Positions 1-6,718 of a stretch of DNA of 10,200 nt are shown here, in pieces. Below the pieces are notes generated by a model. The model was not told where the DNA came from. It did not search any database and saw only the letters and a program-made list of their open reading frames with translations. A program made the translations under genes and the position numbers. Each line of letters begins with the position of its first letter. Within the stretch, counting starts at the first letter, position 1. Origin of the DNA: Rhizobiaceae bacterium (GTDB taxonomy: Bacteria > Pseudomonadota > Alphaproteobacteria > Rhizobiales > Rhizobiaceae); the NCBI GenBank assembly GCA_028865845.1, contig JAGWJK010000085.1:1-10200 (forward strand). Direction: 5' to 3'.

Positions 1-17
1 AGTGATGGAGACGCCGC

Positions 18-2237
18 TTAGAACTTCTGAGTCAGCGTCAGCTTGAAGGTCCGGCCCGGCTCCGAATAGTAGGGCGCCGGCTGGGTCAGGCTGCCCGAAG
101 GCACGTTGAGGGCATCGTAGTAGGTCTTGTTGAAGATGTTGTAGACCCCTGCCCGCAGCGACAGGCCCTTGACCTCCTTCGGCTCCCACCACGCGGTCAG
201 ATCGAAGATGCCGTAGCCCGGCGTACGGAAGGCGTCGCCATCCTTCTTCGGCTCGCTCGTCGCCGTGATGAAGGTCAGGTCCGTGCCCCAGACCTCGGCT
301 GCATAGCCGACGGTGAAGGCAGCCTTTGCGGGAGCGACCGAGTCGAGCCACTCGCCAGTGTCGGAGTCCTTGCCGTTGGCATAGGCAAGCGAACCCTTCA
401 CGTGGATGCCGTTGTCGAACTTCTTGTGTGCGTTGACCTCGACACCGAAGATGCGGACGTTGTTGCGGTTGAAGTAGTCGGTGATCCCCAGCGGATAGGT
501 GCCGGTCGGGTCAGAAGACAATTCCGAGTCGATAAAGTTCTTGTACTTGTTGTAGTAGCCGCCGATGTGGCCGCCGAAATCGTCGTCGCCAAGGTTCGCA
601 CCGATTTCGACGCCGTTGCTGGTCTCCGGCTTCAGGTTGGGATTGCCGTAGCTGACATAGCCGCCGGGTACGCCATAGTTCAGATAGAGTTCGCTGACGT
701 TAGGAGCGCGGAAGCCCATGGCCCACTGCGCGTAGAGCTCGACATTATCCTGCGGCTGGTAGGCGGCGCGAAGTTTCGGCGAGAACCGGGTATCGGACTG
801 GCCGGACGGCAGGCCCGTATAGTTGGCGCTGTCGCGATAGGCATCGGTATTCTTCGGCGAATAGTCGTACCAGTCGAAACGCAACCCCGGTGTCAGCGAG
901 AAGCCGCTGGAGCCGAGTTCGATCTTGTCGTCGACGAAGGCGCCGACGCGCTTGCCATCGACATCGGGCATGTCGGATTGATTGGTGTGCAGGAAGCTGC
1001 ACGAGAAGCTCGGCGTGATATCGCAGCTGTCTTCGCCGGCAGAATATTGATGCGTCTTGGCAAAATCGACCGTGAGGCCGAAAGTCACCTTGTGATGCAG
1101 GGAGCCGGTATCGAAGGACTTCGAGGCGTTGCCGTTGAAGCCGATGCTGCGATCCTCGATCTCGTTGCGGCGCCAGTAGTCGCCGATGACCGAGGTATAG
1201 CGATAGCCTTCGTTGCCGTTCTCGCGCAGCAGGTTCTGCCAGTAGAACACGGCATTGGCGGTATCGATGAGCGAATCGGTACTATCGGCCTCATACTTGT
1301 AATCGAGCGAAACGCGGTTGCGCTCCGTGTTGTCGGTGCCGTCGTAGTTGCCCGGACGGAAGTTTCCGGTCGGGCTCTGCGAGTGCATCAGGTCGATGTC
1401 CTTGTCCGTGGTGTAGTGTTCCGCCGTCAGGCCGAACGTGCCGACATCGGTATACTGACGGATCTTGAAGAGGCCGTTCCGTTCGTTGTAGTCGGCCGGG
1501 TCCTGTTCGGTACGCTTGGTGGAATAGCCGCCGACATCGCCGTTGTTCTGAAGTTCATGGCCATGCGTATAGCCGCCCTCGAACAGGACTGCCGTATTGT
1601 CGATGCGCTTGGCAACCGCAGCCGACCCGCCGACGCTGCGATCGTCGCCATTGTAACCCAACTTGAAAACACCGCCCCAAGTAGCTCCGGGAGCAATCAA
1701 ATCCTCCGGTTCCAGCGTGCGCAGCACGAAAGCGCCGCCAAGCGCGCCGGAGCCTGCGCGGCTCGAATCGGCGCCGCGCACGACATCGACTGTTGACAGC
1801 GAGTTGAAGTCGAAGCTGTTAACGCCACCATCGGCCTCGCGAGCGCCGTCGAGCAGATAGGGAATCTCGATTCCGTCGACCGTGGTCAGCACGCGATCAT
1901 TTTCCAGCCCGCGTATGTTGATGCCGCCGCTGGTGCGATCGAAGCCGACGCCGACGTCGGTGCTGCGGCCAAGATCTTCGATACGGCTGATCTGATTTTC
2001 ATCGATCTGCTGCGCCGTCGTCGTGGTCGTCGTCGGCGAATCGGCGAGCACGTCCTTGGACGCCTTGCTCTTGACCACGATCGGCTTCAGATCCGTTATG
2101 CGATCGGTCTTTGCCGCCGCACCGCTCGCCGTGGCATCGGTCTGAGTTGCAGTCTGCGCATAAGATGCCGTGCCAAGCCCAAAGGCAAAAAACGCCGTGC
2201 ACGCCAAGAGAACCGAGCGAGATCGCCGGACAACCAT
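18..2237 (-). CDS. shmR: TonB-dependent heme/hemoglobin outer-membrane receptor
   Basis: Outer-membrane receptor that would import heme, possibly taken from hemoglobin, into the periplasm using TonB/ExbBD energy. The 739-residue protein starts with a signal peptide ending near ASYA (about residue 27). A TonB-box-like stretch LKPIVVKS follows at 50-57, then the plug domain with NIRGL at 107-111, then a 22-strand-type barrel ending in phenylalanine (KLTLTQKF). The heme-receptor boxes FRAP (509-512) and NPNL (532-535) are both present. I chose the ATG at 2237 because AAAGGA lies 8 nt upstream; an in-frame GTG at 2264 would add 9 residues but has no Shine-Dalgarno. The stop is TAA. There is no histidine between FRAP and NPNL and none in the plug, unlike classical HemR-type receptors. 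Two cysteines (405, 413) may form a loop disulfide. The upstream region carries two RirA-type boxes, so iron repression is expected. The symbol follows the Sinorhizobium homologue and is less certain than the family; another iron-chelate substrate is possible. Confidence 0.88.
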   Translation of the reverse strand: MVVRRSRSVLLACTAFFAFGLGTASYAQTATQTDATASGAAAKTDRITDLKPIVVKSKASKDVLADSPTTTTTTAQQIDENQISRIEDLGRSTDVGVGFDRTSGGINIRGLENDRVLTTVDGIEIPYLLDGAREADGGVNSFDFNSLSTVDVVRGADSSRAGSGALGGAFVLRTLEPEDLIAPGATWGGVFKLGYNGDDRSVGGSAAVAKRIDNTAVLFEGGYTHGHELQNNGDVGGYSTKRTEQDPADYNERNGLFKIRQYTDVGTFGLTAEHYTTDKDIDLMHSQSPTGNFRPGNYDGTDNTERNRVSLDYKYEADSTDSLIDTANAVFYWQNLLRENGNEGYRYTSVIGDYWRRNEIEDRSIGFNGNASKSFDTGSLHHKVTFGLTVDFAKTHQYSAGEDSCDITPSFSCSFLHTNQSDMPDVDGKRVGAFVDDKIELGSSGFSLTPGLRFDWYDYSPKNTDAYRDSANYTGLPSGQSDTRFSPKLRAAYQPQDNVELYAQWAMGFRAPNVSELYLNYGVPGGYVSYGNPNLKPETSNGVEIGANLGDDDFGGHIGGYYNKYKNFIDSELSSDPTGTYPLGITDYFNRNNVRIFGVEVNAHKKFDNGIHVKGSLAYANGKDSDTGEWLDSVAPAKAAFTVGYAAEVWGTDLTFITATSEPKKDGDAFRTPGYGIFDLTAWWEPKEVKGLSLRAGVYNIFNKTYYDALNVPSGSLTQPAPYYSEPGRTFKLTLTQKF

Positions 2238-2245
2238 AAAACCAT

Positions 2246-2251
2246 TCCTTT
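2246..2251 (-). promoter_or_regulatory. Ribosome binding site that sets the heme receptor start
   Basis: On the minus strand AAAGGA lies 8 nt before the ATG at 2237. The alternative upstream GTG at 2264 has only CAGCCCG before it, so this site decides the start. Confidence 0.65.
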
Positions 2252-2319
2252 CGAATTGCTTCACCGGGCTGGCTGGTTGGCGCGGGCGCGCTCAAGGGGC
2301 TGGCTGGGTTCATTCCGTT

Positions 2320-2350
2320 GAAAGAGGCGGAGCAATTTCCGCCTTCTTTC
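2320..2350 (-). other. Hairpin in the 5' leader of the heme receptor
   Basis: GAAAG (2320-2324) pairs with CTTTC (2346-2350), and AGGCGGA (2325-2331) pairs with TCCGCCT (2338-2344). T2345 is bulged and the loop is 6 nt, giving a 12-bp stem. It begins where the predicted promoter would start transcription (near 2347), so it would be at or very near the mRNA 5' end. No T-run follows on the minus strand, so it is unlikely to be a simple intrinsic terminator. A role in mRNA stability or attenuation is inference. Confidence 0.5.
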
Positions 2351-2353
2351 TGC

Positions 2354-2382
2354 CGCATAAAAAACATGACTATAATTGTCAA
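2354..2382 (-). promoter_or_regulatory. Candidate promoter of the heme receptor
   Basis: On the minus strand a perfect -35 hexamer TTGACA (2382 to 2377) is followed after 17 nt by TATGCG (2359 to 2354), a weak -10. The -35 overlaps a RirA-type box, so a bound repressor would block RNA polymerase. The implied start is near 2347, giving a leader of about 110 nt. Confidence 0.5.
2367..2381. promoter_or_regulatory. IRO box 1 (putative RirA operator)
   Basis: The sequence fits the TGA-N9-TCA pattern described for RirA-regulated iron genes in Rhizobium leguminosarum. The arms extend to TGAC-N7-GTCA and the centre is AT-rich. It overlaps the -35 hexamer of the receptor promoter, the right place for iron-dependent repression. 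It is a short motif that can occur by chance; the position and the second copy raise confidence. Confidence 0.65.
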
Positions 2383-2395
2383 TATATGTGCCGGA

Positions 2396-2401
2396 TATAA
2401 T
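2396..2401 (+). promoter_or_regulatory. Candidate -10 box for the extensin gene
   Basis: A perfect TATAAT on the plus strand, 113 bases before the extensin start codon. The best -35-like hexamer (TTGTCA, 2376-2381) is only 14 nt upstream, which is too close, so the promoter assignment is tentative. It lies between the two IRO boxes. Confidence 0.35.
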
Positions 2402-2403
2402 CA

Positions 2404-2418
2404 TGAATAAAATAATCA
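2404..2418. promoter_or_regulatory. IRO box 2 (putative RirA operator)
   Basis: This is a second TGA-N9-TCA site, extended to the perfect arms CATGA/TCATG (2402-2420), with a centre made only of A and T. It lies 37 bp centre to centre from box 1, upstream of the receptor -35 and just downstream of the TATAAT that faces the extensin gene. It could strengthen repression of the receptor or act on the divergent gene. Confidence 0.6.
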
Positions 2419-2500
2419 TGTTTATTCGGGGCGCGCGGGCGTTGCGAAATTGCAACGAAATCGTGTGTTCGGGCGTTCTGTCGATGCCGCTATCGGAAAC

Positions 2501-2506
2501 GGGAGA
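2501..2506 (+). promoter_or_regulatory. Ribosome binding site of the extensin gene
   Basis: GGGAGA lies 8 nt before the ATG at 2515, supporting that start. The signal peptide begins directly there. Confidence 0.6.
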
Positions 2507-2514
2507 ACCATTGG

Positions 2515-3354
2515 ATGCTGTTCCGGATCATCGCCGTCACTGGATGCCTCATTTCACTCACCGCCGCAGCACTTCCCGAAAACGGCCCGCTGCCGCAGGC
2601 AAAGCCGGATGCCGGGCAGAGCCAGGCGCCCATCGAGGAGACGCCGATACCGACGCCGAAGCCCGATAACGAGCAGACCCAATCCCCGATACCGGAGCAG
2701 AAGCCGGCCGTATCGCAGGCTCAATCAACCGGCGATAACGAACCTGGAGAAAAGCAGGGGCCACCCAAGCCGCCGCTCACCATCGCCGCCGAAACCGACG
2801 AGGTCCACCAAGCCTGCGTGAAGGATCTTACGGCCATGGGAGCGGTGTTCAAGGAGATACCGCGCATCGACGACGGCAATGGCTGCGGCATAGACAAGCC
2901 CATTTCCGTCTCGGTGGTCCTGCCGGGAATCAAGCTGAAACCCGAAGGTACGATGCGCTGCGAGACGGCATTGACGCTCGCCCACTGGATGAAGGAAAGC
3001 GTCATTCCAACGGCTCAGACAGCGCTTGGCGAAGATGGCCAGATCACGGCGATCAATCAGGCATCGACCTATATCTGCCGTTCGCGCAATAGTGTCCCCG
3101 GCGCAAAAATATCCGAACACGCGCGCGGCAACGCCGTTGATGTCGCCGGCTTCACCTTTGAAAACGGAAAGAGCGTCAGCATCGAGCCGCGCAACGAAGA
3201 CTCGACGCTGACCGGCGCCTTCCAGCGCACCGCCAGCGCCTCGGCTTGCCTCTACTTCACCACCGTGCTCGACCCCAACAGCGATGCGGCGCACGAAACG
3301 CATTTTCACCTGGACGTGCTGAAAAGAAACGGCGGCTTCCGCTACTGCCATTGA
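2515..3354 (+). CDS. Exported extensin-family protein
   Basis: A 279-residue exported protein with the extensin-like C-terminal domain common in Rhizobiales. Residues 1-19 form a signal peptide (LTAAA at 15-19). Residues 20-90 are a low-complexity linker rich in P, Q, E and K. The compact domain spans about 95-279 and holds six cysteines (101, 124, 149, 188, 245, 278), an even number that fits disulfides in the periplasm. SEHARGNAVDV (200-210) and ETHFHLDV (261-268) reproduce the H-x6-D ... HxH metal-ligand pattern of LAS/M15-type peptidoglycan peptidases (candidates H202, D209, H263 or H265). A cell-wall peptidase or binding role is therefore plausible, but the family has no settled activity that I know of. 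It is divergent from the heme receptor and shares the region with the IRO boxes. The exact substrate is unknown. Confidence 0.88.
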   Translation: MLFRIIAVTGCLISLTAAALPENGPLPQAKPDAGQSQAPIEETPIPTPKPDNEQTQSPIPEQKPAVSQAQSTGDNEPGEKQGPPKPPLTIAAETDEVHQACVKDLTAMGAVFKEIPRIDDGNGCGIDKPISVSVVLPGIKLKPEGTMRCETALTLAHWMKESVIPTAQTALGEDGQITAINQASTYICRSRNSVPGAKISEHARGNAVDVAGFTFENGKSVSIEPRNEDSTLTGAFQRTASASACLYFTTVLDPNSDAAHETHFHLDVLKRNGGFRYCH

Positions 3355-3438
3355 CGGAGAAATCCCACGTTTTCAGCGATTTATGATTCCAGCTTGAATC
3401 GAACTATTGGCTTGTTCGCTCACAACTTGAATTGAAAG

Positions 3439-3966
3439 TCAGAATTGCCCAACCTCGCGAAGAGCCATCTCGATTGTCGCCAAGGGCAAGACAAGCGTGT
3501 GGCCCACGTCAGCCAGTGGAATGGCACCATATTTCCGGTACCAATCGGCTGCTCGATCATTCCTTGCATCGATGACGAGCATCATACCCCCGACTTGCGC
3601 CGCAACCTGCAGACACCTGCGGCCTGCAGAGAGCAAAAGTTGGCCACCTAGTCCCTGCCCCTGCATCGATAGACCCACAGCAATGCGAGCGAGTTTGAAG
3701 CCAGGAACATCATGCCGCGGAAGTCTGCGTCTGACAGCCTCCGGGGTCTGGTGGTAGTCGAGGGACGTCGGAGCAAGGCTGTAAAAACCGAGAATGGTTT
3801 TATTGTCGGCAACGTCGATAGCCACGAATGTCTTTGCCGCTCCCAGATCATGGCTCTGTCGGGCATAGCGACGAAGAAAATCGTTCAGATCACCATCAGC
3901 GCAATCAAAGCCTTCGCGATTGTGCTGTCGGCCAATCGCTTCTTCCCGCCAGATTGCTGTCGTCAT
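3439..3966 (-). CDS. GNAT acetyltransferase toxin (TacT-like)
   Basis: A 175-residue single-domain GNAT acetyltransferase, the expected toxin of a type II toxin-antitoxin pair. Characterised relatives (TacT, AtaT, ItaT) use acetyl-CoA to acetylate the amino group of aminoacyl-tRNA and stop translation. The acetyl-CoA pyrophosphate loop is QGQGLGG (102-108), preceded by the beta-4 strand KLARIAV (91-97). Y143 in DWYRKYGA is the likely catalytic tyrosine. Its ATG overlaps the antitoxin stop codon as ATGA (3963-3966), so translation is probably coupled. No frameshift or missing core motif is visible, so it looks functional. A non-toxin acetyltransferase is unlikely given the DUF1778 partner. The target aminoacyl-tRNA cannot be read from the sequence. 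Confidence 0.88.
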   Translation of the reverse strand: MTTAIWREEAIGRQHNREGFDCADGDLNDFLRRYARQSHDLGAAKTFVAIDVADNKTILGFYSLAPTSLDYHQTPEAVRRRLPRHDVPGFKLARIAVGLSMQGQGLGGQLLLSAGRRCLQVAAQVGGMMLVIDARNDRAADWYRKYGAIPLADVGHTLVLPLATIEMALREVGQF

Positions 3967-4241
3967 GAACGGCGCGGCAACGCGGCGGCCGCCGCCCTTA
4001 ATCTGGCGTTGGGCTCCGGCGGATTTTCCAGTAGATCAAGCACAAGCAAACTGTCGCGCTTCGACAGCGTGATGTGCTCCGCGGCCTGAATAACGGCATC
4101 GGCTTCACGTAAGGCGTTTTCCAATACGAAATCGGTAAGATCCGTATTCTTTATCGCAGCAGCCCGCATAAGCTTGGCCTTCTGCTCCGGCCGTATGCGA
4201 AGATTCATGCGCTTATTGTCATCGACAGCAGCCCTGGGCAC
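3963..4241 (-). CDS. DUF1778 ribbon-helix-helix antitoxin (TacA-like)
   Basis: A 92-residue antitoxin of the DUF1778 family. The N-terminal ribbon-helix-helix (about 11-50, with MNLRIRPEQKAKL at 12-24) should dimerise and bind the operon's own promoter. The tail (about 55-85, LSKRDSLLVLDLLENPPEPN) matches the segment that in this family wraps over the GNAT toxin and blocks acetyl-CoA binding. I chose the GTG at 4241 because AGGGAGG (4247-4253) lies 5 nt upstream; the longer frame to a TTG at 4280 has no comparable site and would cover promoter DNA. The stop overlaps the toxin start by 4 nt. Autorepression, relieved when toxin is in excess, is known for the family and inferred here. Confidence 0.88.
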   Translation of the reverse strand: MPRAAVDDNKRMNLRIRPEQKAKLMRAAAIKNTDLTDFVLENALREADAVIQAAEHITLSKRDSLLVLDLLENPPEPNARLRAAAAALPRRS

Positions 4242-4246
4242 AAAAA

Positions 4247-4253
4247 CCTCCCT
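4247..4253 (-). promoter_or_regulatory. Strong Shine-Dalgarno that sets a GTG start
   Basis: AGGGAGG on the minus strand, 5 nt before GTG at 4241. The strong site with a weak start codon favours the antitoxin GTG over the upstream TTG. Confidence 0.7.
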
Positions 4254-4260
4254 CAGAACG

Positions 4261-4320
4261 TACGCATTTAAGGCATACAATCTTTAAGCATTATCGTCAA
4301 ATTCAATACGCATTCATTAA
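4261..4320 (-). promoter_or_regulatory. Toxin-antitoxin promoter with repeated putative operators
   Basis: On the minus strand TTGACG (4300 to 4295) and TATGCC (4277 to 4272) are 17 nt apart, a plausible but weak -35/-10 pair. AATGCGTA occurs twice (plus-strand positions 4261-4268 and 4307-4314), flanking this promoter. A second repeat, TTTAAG(G)CAT on the plus strand, occurs at 4267-4276 and 4283-4291. Such repeats over a promoter suit cooperative binding of ribbon-helix-helix dimers. The stretch is clearly more AT-rich than the neighbouring genes. Confidence 0.45.
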
Positions 4321-4344
4321 GTACACAACGCGCCGCAACCGCGC

Positions 4345-6024
4345 TTAAAACAATCCCTCGATATACCCCTGATCATTGAGGAAAATACGCTCCGCGGCCG
4401 GAGATTTCGGCAGGCCGGGCATGGTCATGATCTCGCCGGTGATGACGACGACGAAGCCGGCGCCGGCGGAGAGGCGAACCTCGCGGACCGGCACGACATG
4501 GCCCTCCGGCGCGCCGCGCAGATTGGGGTCGGTCGAAAAGGAATATTGGGTCTTGGCGATGCAGACCGGAAGATGGCCGTAGCCCTGATCCTCCCATGAA
4601 CGCAACTGATCGCGCACCGCCTTGTCCGCAGTCACCTCGCCGGCGTGGTAGATCTTCGAGGCGACGATCTCGATCTTCTCGAACAGAGTGAGATTGTCGG
4701 GATAGAGCGGCTGGAAGTGGGCCTGGCCGGATTCGGCGAGTTCGACGACCTTGTAAGCCAGATCCTCGATGCCGGCGGACCCTTCGGCCCAGTGACGGCA
4801 GAGGATCGCTTCGGCGCCCAGCCGCGCGACATAGTCCTTCACCGCTTCGATTTCCGCTTCGGTGTCGGAAATGAAGTGATTGATGGCCACCACCACGGGG
4901 ATGCCGAACTTGCGGACATTCGCGACATGCCGGCCGAGATTGGCGCAGCCCTTGACGAGAGCCTCGACGTTCTCCTTGCCGAGATCGTCCTTCTTAATGC
5001 CGCCGTTCATTTTCAGCGCCCGCACCGTCGCGACGATGACCGCAGCGTCCGGCGCTAGACCCGCCTTGCGGCACTTGATATCGAAGAACTTTTCCGCTCC
5101 GAGATCCGCGCCGAAACCGGCTTCGGTGACGACATAATCGGCGAGCTTCAACGCCGTGCGCGTCGCGATTACGGAATTGCAGCCATGGGCGATATTCGCA
5201 AACGGGCCGCCGTGTACCAGCGCCGGATTGTTCTCCAGCGTCTGCACCAGGTTCGGCTGCATCGCATCCTTCAGCAGCACGGCCATGGCGCCATCGGCCT
5301 TGAGATCATGCGCATAGACCGGCGTGCGATCGCGGCGATAGCCGATGATGATGTTGCCGAGCCGCTTTTCCAGGTCCTTGAGATCGGATGCCAGACAGAG
5401 GATCGCCATGACTTCGGAGGCGACGGTAATGTCGAAGCCGCCCTCGCGCGGATAACCATTGGCAACGCCGCCGAGCGAGGCGACGATATCGCGCAGTGCG
5501 CGGTCGTTCATGTCCATGGCGCGCCGCCAGGTAATGCGCCGCACGTCGATATTCTCTTCGTTGCCCCAATAGATGTGATTGTCGATCAAAGCCGCGAGCA
5601 GATTATGCGCCGAGGTGACGGCATGGAAATCGCCAGTGAAATGCAGGTTGATGTCTTCCATCGGGATGACCTGCGCATAGCCGCCGCCGGCGGCACCGCC
5701 CTTGACGCCGAAGCAGGGACCAAGCGACGCCTCGCGAACGCAGACGATGGCCTTCTTGCCGATGCGGTTCAAGCCGTCGCCGAGACCAACCGTTGTGGTC
5801 GTCTTCCCCTCGCCCGCCGGTGTTGGGTTGATGGCCGTAACGAGGATAAGCTTGCCGTTCGGCTTGTCGGCCTGCGCGGCGATGAAGCCGGCGCTGATCT
5901 TTGCTTTGTCATGCCCATAGGGCGCTAGTTGATCGGTCGAGATGCCAAGTTTGGCGCCGATCTCCGAGATCGGCTTCTTGGTTGCAGCGCGTGCGATTTC
6001 GATGTCGGACTTTACCGTTGCCAT
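4345..6024 (-). CDS. fhs: Formate--tetrahydrofolate ligase
   Basis: Cytosolic formate--tetrahydrofolate ligase: ATP + formate + THF gives 10-formyl-THF, feeding purine and formyl-methionine synthesis. The 559 residues match the family's usual length. The P-loop TPAGEGKT is at 68-75 and the signature [11 protein letters not shown] at 106-116, followed by the [15 protein letters not shown] region (121-135). [11 protein letters not shown] lies in the middle of the protein and PGLPKSPAA near the C-terminus, as in other members. The ATG at 6024 has AGGAA 8 nt upstream, and the stop is TAA. It stands alone: the toxin-antitoxin cassette is downstream on the same strand, and the UPF0114 gene is divergent upstream. 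No folate partner such as folD is visible. I saw no recognisable riboswitch in its leader. Confidence 0.97.
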   Translation of the reverse strand: MATVKSDIEIARAATKKPISEIGAKLGISTDQLAPYGHDKAKISAGFIAAQADKPNGKLILVTAINPTPAGEGKTTTTVGLGDGLNRIGKKAIVCVREASLGPCFGVKGGAAGGGYAQVIPMEDINLHFTGDFHAVTSAHNLLAALIDNHIYWGNEENIDVRRITWRRAMDMNDRALRDIVASLGGVANGYPREGGFDITVASEVMAILCLASDLKDLEKRLGNIIIGYRRDRTPVYAHDLKADGAMAVLLKDAMQPNLVQTLENNPALVHGGPFANIAHGCNSVIATRTALKLADYVVTEAGFGADLGAEKFFDIKCRKAGLAPDAAVIVATVRALKMNGGIKKDDLGKENVEALVKGCANLGRHVANVRKFGIPVVVAINHFISDTEAEIEAVKDYVARLGAEAILCRHWAEGSAGIEDLAYKVVELAESGQAHFQPLYPDNLTLFEKIEIVASKIYHAGEVTADKAVRDQLRSWEDQGYGHLPVCIAKTQYSFSTDPNLRGAPEGHVVPVREVRLSAGAGFVVVITGEIMTMPGLPKSPAAERIFLNDQGYIEGLF

Positions 6025-6199
6025 GCAAACCGTTCCTGCTAGAGCGCTGATGAACTCAATCCCTGCGGGGATAGCCTAATAACGACGTGCTGTGAATAGC
6101 CGCGCGACATGCTCCCCGTTGAAAATCTCTTGTCTTGTCGTTGTGCTACAGCGCCATTACTTTCGATGCAGAGATAGGACGGATCGGAGAGACAAGAAT
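6025..6199. other. Divergent intergenic region between fhs and the UPF0114 gene
   Basis: 175 bp without a supportable gene. It holds the fhs ribosome binding site (AGGAA, 6033-6037) and a small inverted repeat ATCCC-TGCG-GGGAT (6059-6072) in the fhs leader. A weak plus-strand promoter candidate is TTGTCG (6135-6140) with TACTTT (6159-6164), 18 nt apart. An in-frame ATG at 6092 would extend the UPF0114 protein by 36 residues, but those do not look like that family. Confidence 0.5.
6186..6191 (+). promoter_or_regulatory. Ribosome binding site that sets the UPF0114 start
   Basis: GGAGAG lies 8 nt before the ATG at 6200. This supports the short form of the protein over the longer frame opening at 6092. 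Confidence 0.65.
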
Positions 6200-6709
6200 A
6201 TGAAATCGTTGGAATTGCTGGTCGAACGCATCATTCTTTCCAGCCGCTGGCTGCTGGTCGTCTTCTACCTCGGCCTTGCCGCAGCGCTGGCAATCTACGC
6301 CGCGTCCTTCGGCTACAAGTTCATCAAGGTCGCCGTCAACGTCTTCGTCTACGACGAGGCCGACATGATCCTTGCGATGCTTGGCCTGATCGACGCCGCG
6401 CTGGTCGCAAGCCTTGTCGTCATGGTGATGATCTCCGGCTACGAAAATTTCGTCAGCCGCTTCGACGAAGCCGACGACGAAGTATCCTTCCTCGGCAAGC
6501 TCGATTCCGGCAGCCTGAAGATCAAGGTCGCCTCCTCCATCGTCGCCATCTCGTCAATTCATCTGCTGCAGATCTTCCTGAACGCCGGCCAATACGACAA
6601 CATGAAGCTGATGTGGTTCACCATCATGCATCTCACCTTCGTCGTCTCCGCACTGATGCTCGGCCTGCTTGAGAAGATCATGGCAAAGGCGAAAGGCAAG
6701 GACACCTGA
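6200..6709 (+). CDS. UPF0114 (YqhA-like) inner-membrane protein
   Basis: A 169-residue integral inner-membrane protein of the UPF0114 family (Escherichia coli YqhA, about 164 residues). Four hydrophobic helices are visible at about 15-36, 56-79, 110-128 and 136-157. Between helices 2 and 3 is the family-typical loop ISGYENFVSRFD (78-89), followed by an acidic stretch. The N-terminal MKSLELLVERIILSSRWLL is also typical. The molecular function is unknown; I do not assign transport. The start at 6200 agrees with the GGAGAG site and the family length. The gene converges on the ClpP-like gene with only 9 bp between the stops, and I see no terminator hairpin there. Confidence 0.9.
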   Translation: MKSLELLVERIILSSRWLLVVFYLGLAAALAIYAASFGYKFIKVAVNVFVYDEADMILAMLGLIDAALVASLVVMVMISGYENFVSRFDEADDEVSFLGKLDSGSLKIKVASSIVAISSIHLLQIFLNAGQYDNMKLMWFTIMHLTFVVSALMLGLLEKIMAKAKGKDT

Positions 6710-6718
6710 GACGCGCAT

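Noticed and set aside
402..1796. Long open frame (464 codons) on the plus strand opposite the heme receptor
   Set aside because: It is antisense to a well-supported receptor. The translation is an irregular mix rich in V, A, R and D with no recognisable domain, as expected from codon bias in GC-rich DNA.
2440..2457. CGTTGC-N6-GCAACG inverted repeat upstream of the extensin gene
   Set aside because: It is a 6-bp repeat with no link to a promoter element; it could be chance in GC-rich DNA.
2725..3351. Open frame (208 codons) on the minus strand opposite the extensin gene
   Set aside because: The extensin frame has a signal peptide, conserved metal motifs and a good ribosome binding site; the antisense frame has none of these.
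3355..3438. Possible bidirectional terminator between the extensin and toxin genes (GATTC-N6-GAATC, 3385-3400)
   Set aside because: The stem is only 5 bp, AT-rich and without a T-run, too weak to call.
5185..5928. Open frame (247 codons) on the plus strand opposite fhs
   Set aside because: It is a shadow of a highly conserved gene, with no recognisable motif or supporting ribosome binding site.
6041..6072. Short palindromes in the fhs leader (AGCGCT; ATCCC-TGCG-GGGAT) as a folate or glycine riboswitch
   Set aside because: They are too small and match no riboswitch core that I know.
6092..6199. 36-residue N-terminal extension of the UPF0114 protein
   Set aside because: The extension is cysteine- and arginine-rich and unlike the family. 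The ATG at 6200 has a better ribosome binding site and gives the usual length.
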